Of a stretch of 12,823 bases of DNA, positions 6,375-12,823 are shown one piece after another. Source of the DNA: Methanomassiliicoccales archaeon (GTDB lineage Archaea; Thermoplasmatota; Thermoplasmata; Methanomassiliicoccales; JACIVX01); assembly GCA_028679985.1 (NCBI GenBank), contig JAJRAH010000139.1:1-12823 (forward strand). The letters run 5' to 3'. The notes beneath the pieces were generated by a model. The model ran no database searches. It had not been told where the DNA came from and worked only from the letters and a program-made list of their open reading frames with translations. The translations under genes were made by a program, and so were the position numbers. Each line of letters opens with the position of its first letter. The stretch's first letter is position 1.

Positions 6375-6614
6375 ATGCCTACCGCGATTGTCCTCGCCAA
6401 TTCTGAAGTCGGTAAGGAATCCGACATCATCGATGCGTTGGCCAAGTTCGAAGAGGTCGAGGAAGCGTATCTCGTCTACGGCGTATATGACATTGTGGCC
6501 AAGGTCAATTCCGAGACTATGGAGAAGCTCGAGAACGTTATTACTCAGAGGGTGCGGCAGATACCTGCGATTCGATCCACGCTCACGCTGATCGTCAGCA
6601 GGCAAGAGAAGTAG
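6375..6614 (+). CDS. Stand-alone Lrp/AsnC ligand-binding (RAM) domain protein
   Basis: A 79-residue protein consisting of only the effector-binding, oligomerising domain of Lrp/AsnC regulators. AIVLANSEVGKESDIIDALAKFEEVEEAYLVYGVYDIVAKV gives the first beta-alpha-beta unit with the conserved YGVYDI turn, and IRSTLTLIV is the final strand. No DNA-binding helix-turn-helix is present, and none is encoded just upstream, so it is a natural short form. Such proteins are common in archaea and are thought to sense amino acids or other small ligands and to pair with full-length regulators. A nuclease-like gene follows 87 bases later on the same strand. Confidence 0.92.
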   Translation: MPTAIVLANSEVGKESDIIDALAKFEEVEEAYLVYGVYDIVAKVNSETMEKLENVITQRVRQIPAIRSTLTLIVSRQEK

Positions 6615-6701
6615 CTTGGAGAGGCCGATCGGATTGATTGCTGGACTGGATACGAGAGTGTCGGATAGATGATGGACGGATGACGCAGAGAGGATGACAT
6701 A

Positions 6702-7337
6702 TTGAACGAATTCGACAGGGACATCGAGACACTGATAAACAGGTTGAAAGTCGACACGACACCCAAGGTCGAAGAGAAGATTGATGGCCTCGCCAAACGC
6801 CTCATTGAGCTTCGCGAGATGAATTTGCTCAAGATCAATCACTCGGTCTTGGAAATGATCGTAGCGAAGAACCTCATCATCAGCGGATACGACGTGAATT
6901 TGGAGTGTACCGTTGGAGACAACCTCGCTTGCGATGTCCTCGCAACGAAGGGCATGGGGACGATGATAGTCGAGATAGAGACCGGCTACGTCCCTCCCGC
7001 TCACGCTCTCGATCCGACGGATTACATTCAGGCGAGGATAGCGAGCAAGATAGCGAGGTACAGCAACTACGCCAATAAGTTCGCACTGGGTGCACCCCCC
7101 CATTACGTGCTGCCGATCCCGAAATGCCTGACCAAACCTCCCAGATACAGGACGGAGGAGGAGATCAAGATGATCAAGTTCTATTGCGATATGTACTACT
7201 CGAATCCACCAGTGTCAAGAGAAGAGATTCTGAATTCGAGGATTCATAGTGTGCACGTCGTTGACGTGGAGAACATGGTCGTCAAGGAGACCGATCCTGT
7301 TGACTATCTCAAGCGATGCGCTCAATGGGGCGTGTGA
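6702..7337 (+). CDS. Uncharacterised protein, PD-(D/E)XK nuclease-like
   Basis: Not a gene I recognise. It is 211 residues with a TTG start preceded by GAGG at good spacing. The N-terminus (5-45) is a charged helical, possibly coiled-coil segment. Residues 46-95 resemble a restriction-endonuclease-like core: HSVLEMIVAKNLIISGYDV with Glu51 in the first helix, then CDVLAT with Asp78 and MIVEIETG with Glu91 and Glu93. The usual final lysine is Glu93, as in BamHI's E-x-E. A conserved-looking ARIASKIARYSNYA helix follows, then HYVLPIP and a C-terminal VHVVDVENM strand. Nuclease activity is inference from this motif order; a binding-only role is possible. It lies downstream of the Lrp-type gene and may share its transcript. 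Confidence 0.7.
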   Translation: MNEFDRDIETLINRLKVDTTPKVEEKIDGLAKRLIELREMNLLKINHSVLEMIVAKNLIISGYDVNLECTVGDNLACDVLATKGMGTMIVEIETGYVPPAHALDPTDYIQARIASKIARYSNYANKFALGAPPHYVLPIPKCLTKPPRYRTEEEIKMIKFYCDMYYSNPPVSREEILNSRIHSVHVVDVENMVVKETDPVDYLKRCAQWGV

Positions 7338-7370
7338 AGGTCCGTCCCCCTGAGGGATGACATAAGAGTC

Positions 7371-7378
7371 TTTATACG
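7371..7378 (+). promoter_or_regulatory. TATA box of the LysE-family gene
   Basis: TTTATACG, with its downstream edge 25 bases from the ATG at 7403. There is no Shine-Dalgarno match, so a leaderless transcript is likely. Confidence 0.55.
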
Positions 7379-7402
7379 CGGTGCACTCTGGGAGTTCAGA
7401 AT

Positions 7403-8032
7403 ATGACCTTGCCCGACTCACCTGTCTTATTCCTGGCGATGGTAGCATTCATCTCATTGTCCGGCGTGATCATGCCCGGTCCCGTATTCGCAGCGACGGT
7501 CGCCAAGGGCTACAGCGATCTCAAGGCGGGTTTGAAAATAGCGGCGGGACACGCTGTCGTGGAGATTCCATTGATCGCGGCGATATTCCTCGGGTTCGAC
7601 ACGGTCCTCAACGATCGCGATGTCTTCGCTGCAGTCGGCATCATAGGAGGTCTCCTTCTCCTGTACATGGGGATCGAGATGGTCAGGTCAAGAGAGAAAC
7701 TCGTCCGAGGGAACAAAGAGATGCGTTATTCTTCCTTCACGGCTGGCATCCTCACCACGGCAGCCAATCCATATTTCATCCTTTGGTGGGCCACTGTAGG
7801 CGCCGCGCTCATCACCGGCGCGGTCCAGTTCGGCTTGATGATGCTTCCCGTATTCGCAGTCGTCCACATTTCGTGCGATTTCGGCTGGAATTACTTCGTA
7901 TCAGCTACCGTCTTCAAGTCGAAGGGTCTCTGGAGCGAGAGGAGACATCATTATCTGTTCGTTGTGTCTGGAATCATAATGCTGTTCTTCGCTGCGTATT
8001 TCATCACCAGCTCGGTTCTCGGTCTGATTTGA
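7403..8032 (+). CDS. LysE/RhtB-family amino-acid exporter
   Basis: A membrane transporter of 209 residues, the normal family length, expected to export amino acids or related metabolites using ion gradients. The N-terminal signature is clear: first helix FLAMVAFISLSGVIMPGPVFAATVAKGY with Pro25-Gly-Pro27, then GLKIAAGHAVVEIPLIAAIFLG. A TAANPYFILWWATVG segment near the middle matches the second-half NP motif of the family. About six membrane helices are visible. Substrate cannot be assigned from sequence. A winged-helix protein is encoded 29 bases downstream on the same strand and could regulate it, though that is inference. Confidence 0.9.
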   Translation: MTLPDSPVLFLAMVAFISLSGVIMPGPVFAATVAKGYSDLKAGLKIAAGHAVVEIPLIAAIFLGFDTVLNDRDVFAAVGIIGGLLLLYMGIEMVRSREKLVRGNKEMRYSSFTAGILTTAANPYFILWWATVGAALITGAVQFGLMMLPVFAVVHISCDFGWNYFVSATVFKSKGLWSERRHHYLFVVSGIIMLFFAAYFITSSVLGLI

Positions 8033-8061
8033 GAAGCCAATAAGTACGCACTCCTCGATAT

Positions 8062-8469
8062 ATGTCAGAACGCCAGATGGCCAGGACCTACAAGGATTAC
8101 AAGATCTACTGCTGCCTCGTGCTGAACAGACTCGTGTCAGAGATGGGGATAGATATTTATCAGCCCGAACTCGATAATAAGCTAGATCAGATCCTAGCAT
8201 CCTCTTCAAAGGGCGCTTCGAAAGAGGATATCAAGCACGAGATCCGTTCCAACCACTTCATGACAAACAAGGTCATTGAAGAGTTGGAGCGACAGGGACT
8301 AGTACGCGTTGAGACGCAGGATGGCAGATACGAGATAAGAATCACAAGAGAAGGAGTCATATACATCAGAAGATACAACGAGTTCTTCCTCAAGATATAT
8401 GAAGAGCAAATCAGAGATCACTACAGATATCACGGCCTGCCTCACTGGGCCAGAGGAGCAGAGAAGTGA
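8062..8469 (+). CDS. Winged-helix DNA-binding protein
   Basis: A 135-residue likely transcription regulator. Residues 52-98 form a winged helix: SKEDIKHEI (helix), FMTNKVIEELERQGLVRVE (recognition helix and strand) and GRYEIRITREGVIYI (wing and final helix). An N-terminal helix with two adjacent cysteines (17, 18) and a charged aromatic C-terminal helix (NEFFLKIYEEQIRDHYRYHG) may serve for dimerisation. The specific family is not clear. The start at 8062 could instead be the ATG at 8077, five residues in. The 3' end overlaps the end of the opposing membrane-protein gene by 28 bases. Its position behind lysE suggests local regulation but does not prove it. Confidence 0.75.
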   Translation: MSERQMARTYKDYKIYCCLVLNRLVSEMGIDIYQPELDNKLDQILASSSKGASKEDIKHEIRSNHFMTNKVIEELERQGLVRVETQDGRYEIRITREGVIYIRRYNEFFLKIYEEQIRDHYRYHGLPHWARGAEK

Positions 8470-9284
8470 AGTCCCTCGACGATGTAGGGAATGAACTCGT
8501 AACTCCTATCCTCATTCTCTACTATCAGCTCTAATGAGCAGGCGAAATGCTTTCTGCCCCTAGAAAACACAGCGACTTGAGAGGTCACGGCCGCATATGC
8601 GTCCTCGGACAGATCGTCACCAGATTTCCTTGTCCATAGCGCGATGGCTCTTGAGGGTGGTACCTTGACAGACTGACACACGTCCTCCACCGCGTGCTTC
8701 AGGAACATCAGATCCTCAGCCCTTGGCTTCTGATCGAACGCCTTCACGAATATCTGATATCCGGGATAGCCTATCCCCAGTGTTCGCCACAGCACACCTG
8801 GCTTTCCAAGGAAATAGCCGTCGAACGAGTAGAACACAGCGGATGCGCCCCTGACCTTCTGTGGGGCGAGTGACTTTCCGCCAAGAGAGGCTCCGAGCGG
8901 CGGATTTCTCGATGAAAGGTGCTTGGACAACCTCTCCAGCGGAGTACTGCCATCCGGGGCGAAGACGACGGGATCGTCGCTCCGCAGGCTTACGATGACA
9001 CTGTGGCGCATGACATAGTATCTGAAGAATCCCTTCAACTTCCCCAGCATCCTGACGGCCAGTATTCCTATCACGAACAAGACTATCAGGAACACGCCGA
9101 TGAGGAAGCTCTCTTTCAGGGCGACAATTATCAAAGGTATCTCCACGATCAGCCAGAGTATGATGAATACCGAGGCGTATGTGACAAGCTTCCCGATCCT
9201 CGGGACCTCCCTGTTGACGTCCTCTGCAAGGTCGAATATGGCAGATATCGGGTTCTCGACTGCCCGGACATCCTTGGAAGTCAT
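8442..9284 (-). CDS. Two-helix membrane protein of unknown function
   Basis: Not recognised. It is 280 residues. A polar N-terminus is followed by two closely spaced hydrophobic helices (about 33-56 and 59-77), a basic KLKGFFRYY stretch, and then a soluble domain of about 190 residues. That domain includes an SFDGYFLGKPGVLW-type segment, a QIFVKAFDQKPRAEDL helix region, and alternating strands near the end (HFACSLELIVENEDRSYEFIPYIV). The short hairpin between the helices and the basic flank suggest the large domain is cytoplasmic. The gene is divergent from the surface-protein gene, sharing a 116-base upstream region, and has its own TATA box 25 bases ahead of the ATG. Confidence 0.75.
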   Translation of the reverse strand: MTSKDVRAVENPISAIFDLAEDVNREVPRIGKLVTYASVFIILWLIVEIPLIIVALKESFLIGVFLIVLFVIGILAVRMLGKLKGFFRYYVMRHSVIVSLRSDDPVVFAPDGSTPLERLSKHLSSRNPPLGASLGGKSLAPQKVRGASAVFYSFDGYFLGKPGVLWRTLGIGYPGYQIFVKAFDQKPRAEDLMFLKHAVEDVCQSVKVPPSRAIALWTRKSGDDLSEDAYAAVTSQVAVFSRGRKHFACSLELIVENEDRSYEFIPYIVEGLHFSAPLAQ

Positions 9285-9308
9285 GTCTGTTCGGACTCGG
9301 AGTCCCCG

Positions 9309-9317
9309 TATTTAAAA
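9309..9317 (-). promoter_or_regulatory. TATA box of the two-helix membrane protein gene
   Basis: TTTTAAATA on the minus strand, 25 bases from the ATG at 9284 with no Shine-Dalgarno sequence between, consistent with a leaderless mRNA. Confidence 0.6.
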
Positions 9318-9350
9318 CCCTCAGGAAGAATCTTCAGCAAGACTCCTGCC

Positions 9351-9366
9351 TGGGGATATATCCCCA
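9351..9366 (+). promoter_or_regulatory. Perfect palindrome covering the TATA box of the surface-protein gene
   Basis: TGGGGATATATCCCCA is its own reverse complement over all 16 bases. Its centre, GATATATC, is the only good TATA candidate upstream of the gene at 9401 and predicts transcription starting near 9386, just ahead of the Shine-Dalgarno sequence GAGGTG (9388-9393). It may be an operator, with the TATA element embedded in a dimeric repressor site. Confidence 0.5.
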
Positions 9367-9400
9367 CAACTGCGAATCCGATTTTCAGAGGTGAAATGAC

Positions 9401-10885
9401 ATGAGCAAGACCGTCGCGAGTGTTTCCGCGGTAATCCTTGCATCACTGTTCCTTTTCTCAGGCTTGGCAGGGATCACTTCAGCGGCATCTGGGAACGATC
9501 CACTCGACAGAATCGCGATTGAACAGGGCAATTCTTCCGCCTTCGGTGGTAGTAGATACGTCGCCGTCAACATGACGAGAGGCGATTCTGCCGCGTGGTT
9601 CGGCGTGTTGTATGGAACGGAGGAGAACCCCGCCCCAATCACATTGGTCGGAGCTTACGTTAGATACCTAGGCGGGGCGGAGGTCAGGGACCAGAACGGG
9701 GGCATGATGATTCCGGCAATCCCGATACCCGTTGTCACCGTCTTTGCGCAGTGCCTCGGTGCTATGATCGAGTTCAACGACACAGGGTACGCATTCGACG
9801 GCGAACGGGTCGGTGCTGAAAACGGCCTCTATGACTTCATCGGAGACCGATCCCTTGGCAACTTCAGCATGATCACGATGGAACCAGTATACAAGTTGGT
9901 GAATCTGTCAAGGGCATGGGAACTGTCGGATGTCGAGGAGACCGTTGACGAGGCGATTCAGACGAAATATCTTGAGTTCAGCCTGTCTGCCGAGAACATC
10001 GTCTACGACAGAATCTGGGACAATGAACCCGCAGAGTTCGCAGATGGTGGCAGGAACGGGAATGAGGAAGACGGTGTCATCGAGAATGTGCAGTTCACCT
10101 TCCACGTGGAGGCGAGTGCAGGATCCGTGACTGCAGAGGTCCCGTGGTACAAGATCAGAATCGATGGCGACAATGACATAATATCGTCCGAAGCGGCCGG
10201 TACGAAGGTCTACTCAGGAGTGAGCGTGAATGCAGCGTTCAAGTATGACCATTTGATACAAGGATGGGACTACACGGCCAAATCGAACAATTCAAAGCTG
10301 ATGCTCGAGAATCTGGTCTTCTTCGGCACCTTCATTCCTGACAAAGTACAGGAATGGTTCGATTCGCAGTTCGTCAGAGACCAGATGGTGGATGGAACGG
10401 GGGTTGCAGCGTACGATACCGCAGAAGGACAGCAGGAAGTCCGAACGAGCGATGAGGTTCCGAAGGAGTCTGAGAAGGTCGCAAAGAATCGGATAGAGTT
10501 CAGGGACAACTGGGAAAGGTGCGGTCTTCTGACTTGGGTGAGCGACGTGACCGTTGACGGCGAGGAAGATCAGATGTACTATCAGGTACACGCGGGACAG
10601 GCACGAGACTTCAGAGGAGAGAACGATGACGGCGAGGTGAGAAGCGTCGCGATACTGGGAGGTTATATCTACCCTGCCGGCTCGGACATCTATCATGACC
10701 CGACCTTCGAAGCGTCAACCTTCATGCTGTCGATGGCACCGGATTTCGGCGGTCTGTTTGCTTTCGCAATAGTAATCGGAACAACTGCGTGCGGATCGTC
10801 GGTCCTAGCGTTCGTCTTGCTGAGGAGCAGATCGAAGAAAGGCAAGATCCAGTATAGAATCCCACCTGAATATCGCGGGCGTTAG
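9401..10885 (+). CDS. Secreted, C-terminally anchored surface protein, function unknown
   Basis: Not recognised. It is 494 residues. A signal peptide (1-28, hydrophobic VSAVILASLFLFSGLAGI, cut likely after TSA) leads into a large outer domain. A single C-terminal membrane helix (about 450-474) and a basic tail, RSRSKKGK onward, place it as a type I membrane protein. Several Asn-x-Ser/Thr sequons are present (Asn44, Asn57 and others such as NDT, NFS, NLS, NNS), so N-glycosylation is likely. The domain is acidic and rich in beta-type segments, with few cysteines. The start is fixed by GAGGTG seven bases before the ATG. This is a leadered message, unlike most neighbours. A hairpin plus T-run terminator follows directly. 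It is divergent from the two-helix membrane protein gene. Confidence 0.83.
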   Translation: MSKTVASVSAVILASLFLFSGLAGITSAASGNDPLDRIAIEQGNSSAFGGSRYVAVNMTRGDSAAWFGVLYGTEENPAPITLVGAYVRYLGGAEVRDQNGGMMIPAIPIPVVTVFAQCLGAMIEFNDTGYAFDGERVGAENGLYDFIGDRSLGNFSMITMEPVYKLVNLSRAWELSDVEETVDEAIQTKYLEFSLSAENIVYDRIWDNEPAEFADGGRNGNEEDGVIENVQFTFHVEASAGSVTAEVPWYKIRIDGDNDIISSEAAGTKVYSGVSVNAAFKYDHLIQGWDYTAKSNNSKLMLENLVFFGTFIPDKVQEWFDSQFVRDQMVDGTGVAAYDTAEGQQEVRTSDEVPKESEKVAKNRIEFRDNWERCGLLTWVSDVTVDGEEDQMYYQVHAGQARDFRGENDDGEVRSVAILGGYIYPAGSDIYHDPTFEASTFMLSMAPDFGGLFAFAIVIGTTACGSSVLAFVLLRSRSKKGKIQYRIPPEYRGR

Positions 10886-10910
10886 GAATCCTATTTTCTT
10901 TTTCTTCTCC
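10883..10910 (+). terminator. Terminator after the surface-protein gene
   Basis: TAGGAATCCTA (10883-10893) forms a small inverted repeat that includes the TAG stop codon, followed at once by a T-rich run interrupted by single Cs. T-runs are the usual archaeal termination signal. Confidence 0.6.
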
Positions 10911-10973
10911 TATTCTTTCGTCAACACACCAGATCAGCGACTGCGTTCTCCCAGAGATCGCCAAGGTCGCGAA

Positions 10974-11882
10974 TCAATCGCCTCTCCCGATATCCATCAT
11001 CCTCTGCAGCGGCACTCTAGCCCGCTTCATCGTCTCGGAATCTATCTCGACGATGGGCTCAAGTGTCTCAAGCGCCCTTAGCACCGACTTGACAGTGATC
11101 ATCTTCATCGTAGGGCACACCGCGCCAGGTACGGCATGGAAAACCTTTCCAGGGCTCTCCTTCTTCAGGCGGTAGATCAGCTCCTTCTCAGTCCCGATGA
11201 TGAACTCCTGACGGTCCGAGGATTTCACGGACTTGACCATGCCCTCCGTCGACTTGACCGCATCCGCGAGGTCGATCACTTCGGGCCTGCACTCGGGGTG
11301 AACGATTACCGCGGCCGCGGGGTGCTCTTTCTTGAGCCTCAGGATCTTCTCCGGGCTGATGCTATCGTGTGTAGGGCAGAACCCTGGCCATAGAATCATC
11401 TCCTTGTCCTTCACGAATCTTTGCACATACTTGCCCAGATTCTCATCAGGAACGAAGATGACTTTCTCTGAGTCGACCGATCGGACGACTTTGACAGCAT
11501 TGGAGGATGTGCAGCAGACGTCCATCTGGGCCTTGCATGCAGCGGTCGTATTGACGTATCCCACCACCTCCGCATCGGGATGCGTCTTCTTCAGGCTGGC
11601 AAGGCCTCCTGCATCGCACATCGCAGCCATTGGGCACTTCGCGCCGGGCTCAGGATGCACCACCCTCTTATTGGGATTGAGAATCTTGGCGCTCTCCGCC
11701 ATGAAGTCGACACCGCAGAATATGATAATCTCAGCGTCGACTCTCGCGGCCTGCATAGAAAGTCCCAGAGAATCCCCGACAAAGTCGGCCAAGTCCTGGA
11801 TTTCTGGTCGCTGATAATTGTGTGCGAGTATGACGGCATTCTTCTCCTTCTCGAGCTCCAGGATCTTCTCTCGCTCAGACAT
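10974..11882 (-). CDS. nadA: Quinolinate synthase
   Basis: Condenses iminoaspartate with dihydroxyacetone phosphate to quinolinate in de novo NAD synthesis. The 302-residue length is typical of archaeal NadA. Ligands of the essential [4Fe-4S] cluster are visible as Cys83 (GAKCPMAAMC), Cys169 (WPGFCPTH) and Cys256 (PGAVCPTMK). Substrate-binding segments AHNYQRPEIQDLADFVGDSLGLS, YVNTTAACKAQMDVCCTSSNA, VPDENLG and HPECRPEV are intact. No aspartate oxidase, aspartate dehydrogenase or nadC gene lies in the window, so its partners are elsewhere or beyond the edge. A TATA box lies 24 bases ahead of the ATG, suggesting leaderless transcription. It is downstream of the aldo/keto reductase on the same strand. 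Confidence 0.97.
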   Translation of the reverse strand: MSEREKILELEKEKNAVILAHNYQRPEIQDLADFVGDSLGLSMQAARVDAEIIIFCGVDFMAESAKILNPNKRVVHPEPGAKCPMAAMCDAGGLASLKKTHPDAEVVGYVNTTAACKAQMDVCCTSSNAVKVVRSVDSEKVIFVPDENLGKYVQRFVKDKEMILWPGFCPTHDSISPEKILRLKKEHPAAAVIVHPECRPEVIDLADAVKSTEGMVKSVKSSDRQEFIIGTEKELIYRLKKESPGKVFHAVPGAVCPTMKMITVKSVLRALETLEPIVEIDSETMKRARVPLQRMMDIGRGD

Positions 11883-11905
11883 CGGACCCCGGATGACTGG
11901 GCGTG

Positions 11906-11914
11906 TATAAAAAA
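11906..11914 (-). promoter_or_regulatory. TATA box of nadA
   Basis: TTTTTTATA on the minus strand; the downstream edge is 24 bases from the ATG at 11882. There is no clear Shine-Dalgarno sequence at useful spacing. Confidence 0.6.
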
Positions 11915-11952
11915 CTGATGAAGGTCAGTCGCGATTCATCATACGAGTCCAA

Positions 11953-12823
11953 TCATGCCCTGAAGGCTCTCTCGAGCCGATCGACTTCTTCTTCGGACAG
12001 CGTCCAACCCACTGCCCCGCAATTGTCCTCCACCTGTTTTGACCCGCTTGCACCGGGAATCGCCACAACCCCTTTCGATCGAAGGACCCAATTCAGAGCG
12101 GTCTGAGCAGGGGTCTTCGAGTGTCTGATGGAGACTGCCTCGAGTTCATCCAGAGACGGTCTGATCTTCATTAGACTCCTTGTCGAGAAAGCCGGCCGCA
12201 GGCGGCGGATGCCGTGCACCTTCACCCCCGGCCGATATTTGCCCGTCAAGAGACCTTGTTCAAGCGGGCTCCAGGCAATGATTCCGATGTTGTTTCTCCT
12301 GCAGTACTCTATCGTTCCATCCTTCTCCGGTTCTCTCGCAAGCAGACTATAGTGGATCTGATCCGACACGATATCAATAGAGGAGAGTGCCGACCGAGCC
12401 TCCTCCATATCCTTTACGCCGAAGTTGCTCAAACCTACGTATCTGATCTTTCCATCATTCACAAGCTTCTCCAGATTCCTCATCAGCTTCCTGATGGAGT
12501 TGGTGGGATTCGGGAAGTGCACCTGATAGAGGTCGATTGAGTCGACCCTGAGTCGGCTGAGCGATCTCCTGACAGACCTGAAGACGAAATCGGACGAGAG
12601 TTTAAAAGGCCAGTATTTCGTTGCAATGACAGGACGCCGATCTTCCTGGACTATTTCCCCTATCAGACGCTCCGACATCCCTCTACCGTAGAGTTCGGCC
12701 GTATCGATGAAGTTTATGCCGTGTTCGGTCGCTTTATTCCATATTCCAATGACCTCATCCTTCCCATACTGTTTTCCGTACCCCCAGTATGTTCCGGATC
12801 CCCATTGCCAGGCTCCCAGGCCA
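11953..12823 (-). CDS. Aldo/keto reductase (N-terminus cut by window edge)
   Basis: NAD(P)H-dependent oxidoreductase of the (beta/alpha)8 aldo/keto reductase superfamily; physiological substrate unknown. The frame is open to the right edge and gives 289 visible residues, so only about 10-15 N-terminal residues are missing. The catalytic tetrad is present in visible numbering: Asp40 and Tyr45 (INFIDTAELYG), Lys69 (VIATKYWP) and His102 (DLYQVHFPN). Cofactor-binding elements follow: IRYVGLSNF, a QIHYSLL strand, WSPLEQGLLTGKY and the C-terminal IPGASGSKQVEDN, the usual 2'-phosphate/adenine loop. An ATG at 12678 lies inside the conserved barrel and is not the true start. nadA follows 70 bases downstream but has its own promoter. 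Confidence 0.93.
   Translation of the reverse strand, partial: GLGAWQWGSGTYWGYGKQYGKDEVIGIWNKATEHGINFIDTAELYGRGMSERLIGEIVQEDRRPVIATKYWPFKLSSDFVFRSVRRSLSRLRVDSIDLYQVHFPNPTNSIRKLMRNLEKLVNDGKIRYVGLSNFGVKDMEEARSALSSIDIVSDQIHYSLLAREPEKDGTIEYCRRNNIGIIAWSPLEQGLLTGKYRPGVKVHGIRRLRPAFSTRSLMKIRPSLDELEAVSIRHSKTPAQTALNWVLRSKGVVAIPGASGSKQVEDNCGAVGWTLSEEEVDRLERAFRA

Noticed and set aside
7381..8043. Plus-strand frame of 220 codons over the exporter gene
   Set aside because: Alternate frame of the LysE-family gene; its product is Arg/His-rich and lacks membrane helices.
9396..9404. Two-codon ORF (ATGACATGA) overlapping the surface-protein start
   Set aside because: Resembles the aspS leader arrangement, but the GAGGTG site is only two bases from this ATG and seven from the real one, so initiation there is unlikely.

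Overview
The window looks like chromosomal DNA from a euryarchaeon, perhaps a Thermoplasmata-like lineage. The archaeal call is firm; the lineage is inference. It rests on (i) a bifunctional archaeal FBP aldolase/phosphatase beside an archaeal-type triosephosphate isomerase, (ii) an archaeal-type aspartyl-tRNA synthetase, (iii) a stand-alone Lrp ligand-binding domain, and (iv) archaeal TATA boxes that in most transcription units lie 22-25 bases upstream of the start codon, which implies leaderless mRNAs. No rRNA, tRNA, CRISPR array, insertion sequence or integrase was seen.

Left part (1-2147, minus strand): a gluconeogenic pair. The FBP aldolase/phosphatase gene overlaps by 8 bases the start of a triosephosphate isomerase gene that runs off the left edge. 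The isomerase makes the DHAP that the first enzyme condenses with glyceraldehyde 3-phosphate. Upstream is a small single-cluster ferredoxin gene with its own promoter.

Middle-left (2303-5561, plus strand): a probable operon of aspS, a multi-spanning GT-C-like glycosyltransferase gene and a RusA-family Holliday junction resolvase gene. The aspS promoter places the transcription start on a four-codon mini-ORF that overlaps the aspS start codon. A cysteine-rich DUF3795-type protein faces this operon from the minus strand (5643-5918), followed by a roughly 400-base stretch without a recognised gene.

Middle-right (6341-8469, plus strand): a stand-alone Lrp/AsnC effector domain, a 211-residue protein that looks like a PD-(D/E)XK nuclease fold with a BamHI-like E-x-E ending, a LysE-family exporter and a winged-helix DNA-binding protein.

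Right part (8442-12823): a two-helix membrane protein of unknown function (minus) is divergent from a secreted, sequon-bearing, C-terminally anchored surface protein (plus). A perfect 16-base palindrome in the shared region covers the TATA box of the surface-protein gene. After a T-rich terminator come quinolinate synthase (nadA, minus) and a partial aldo/keto reductase (minus) cut by the right edge.

Most genes are ordinary archaeal housekeeping. The least explained parts are the 211-residue nuclease-like protein, the RusA resolvase in a translation/glycosylation operon, the palindromic promoter of the surface protein, and the aspS leader.
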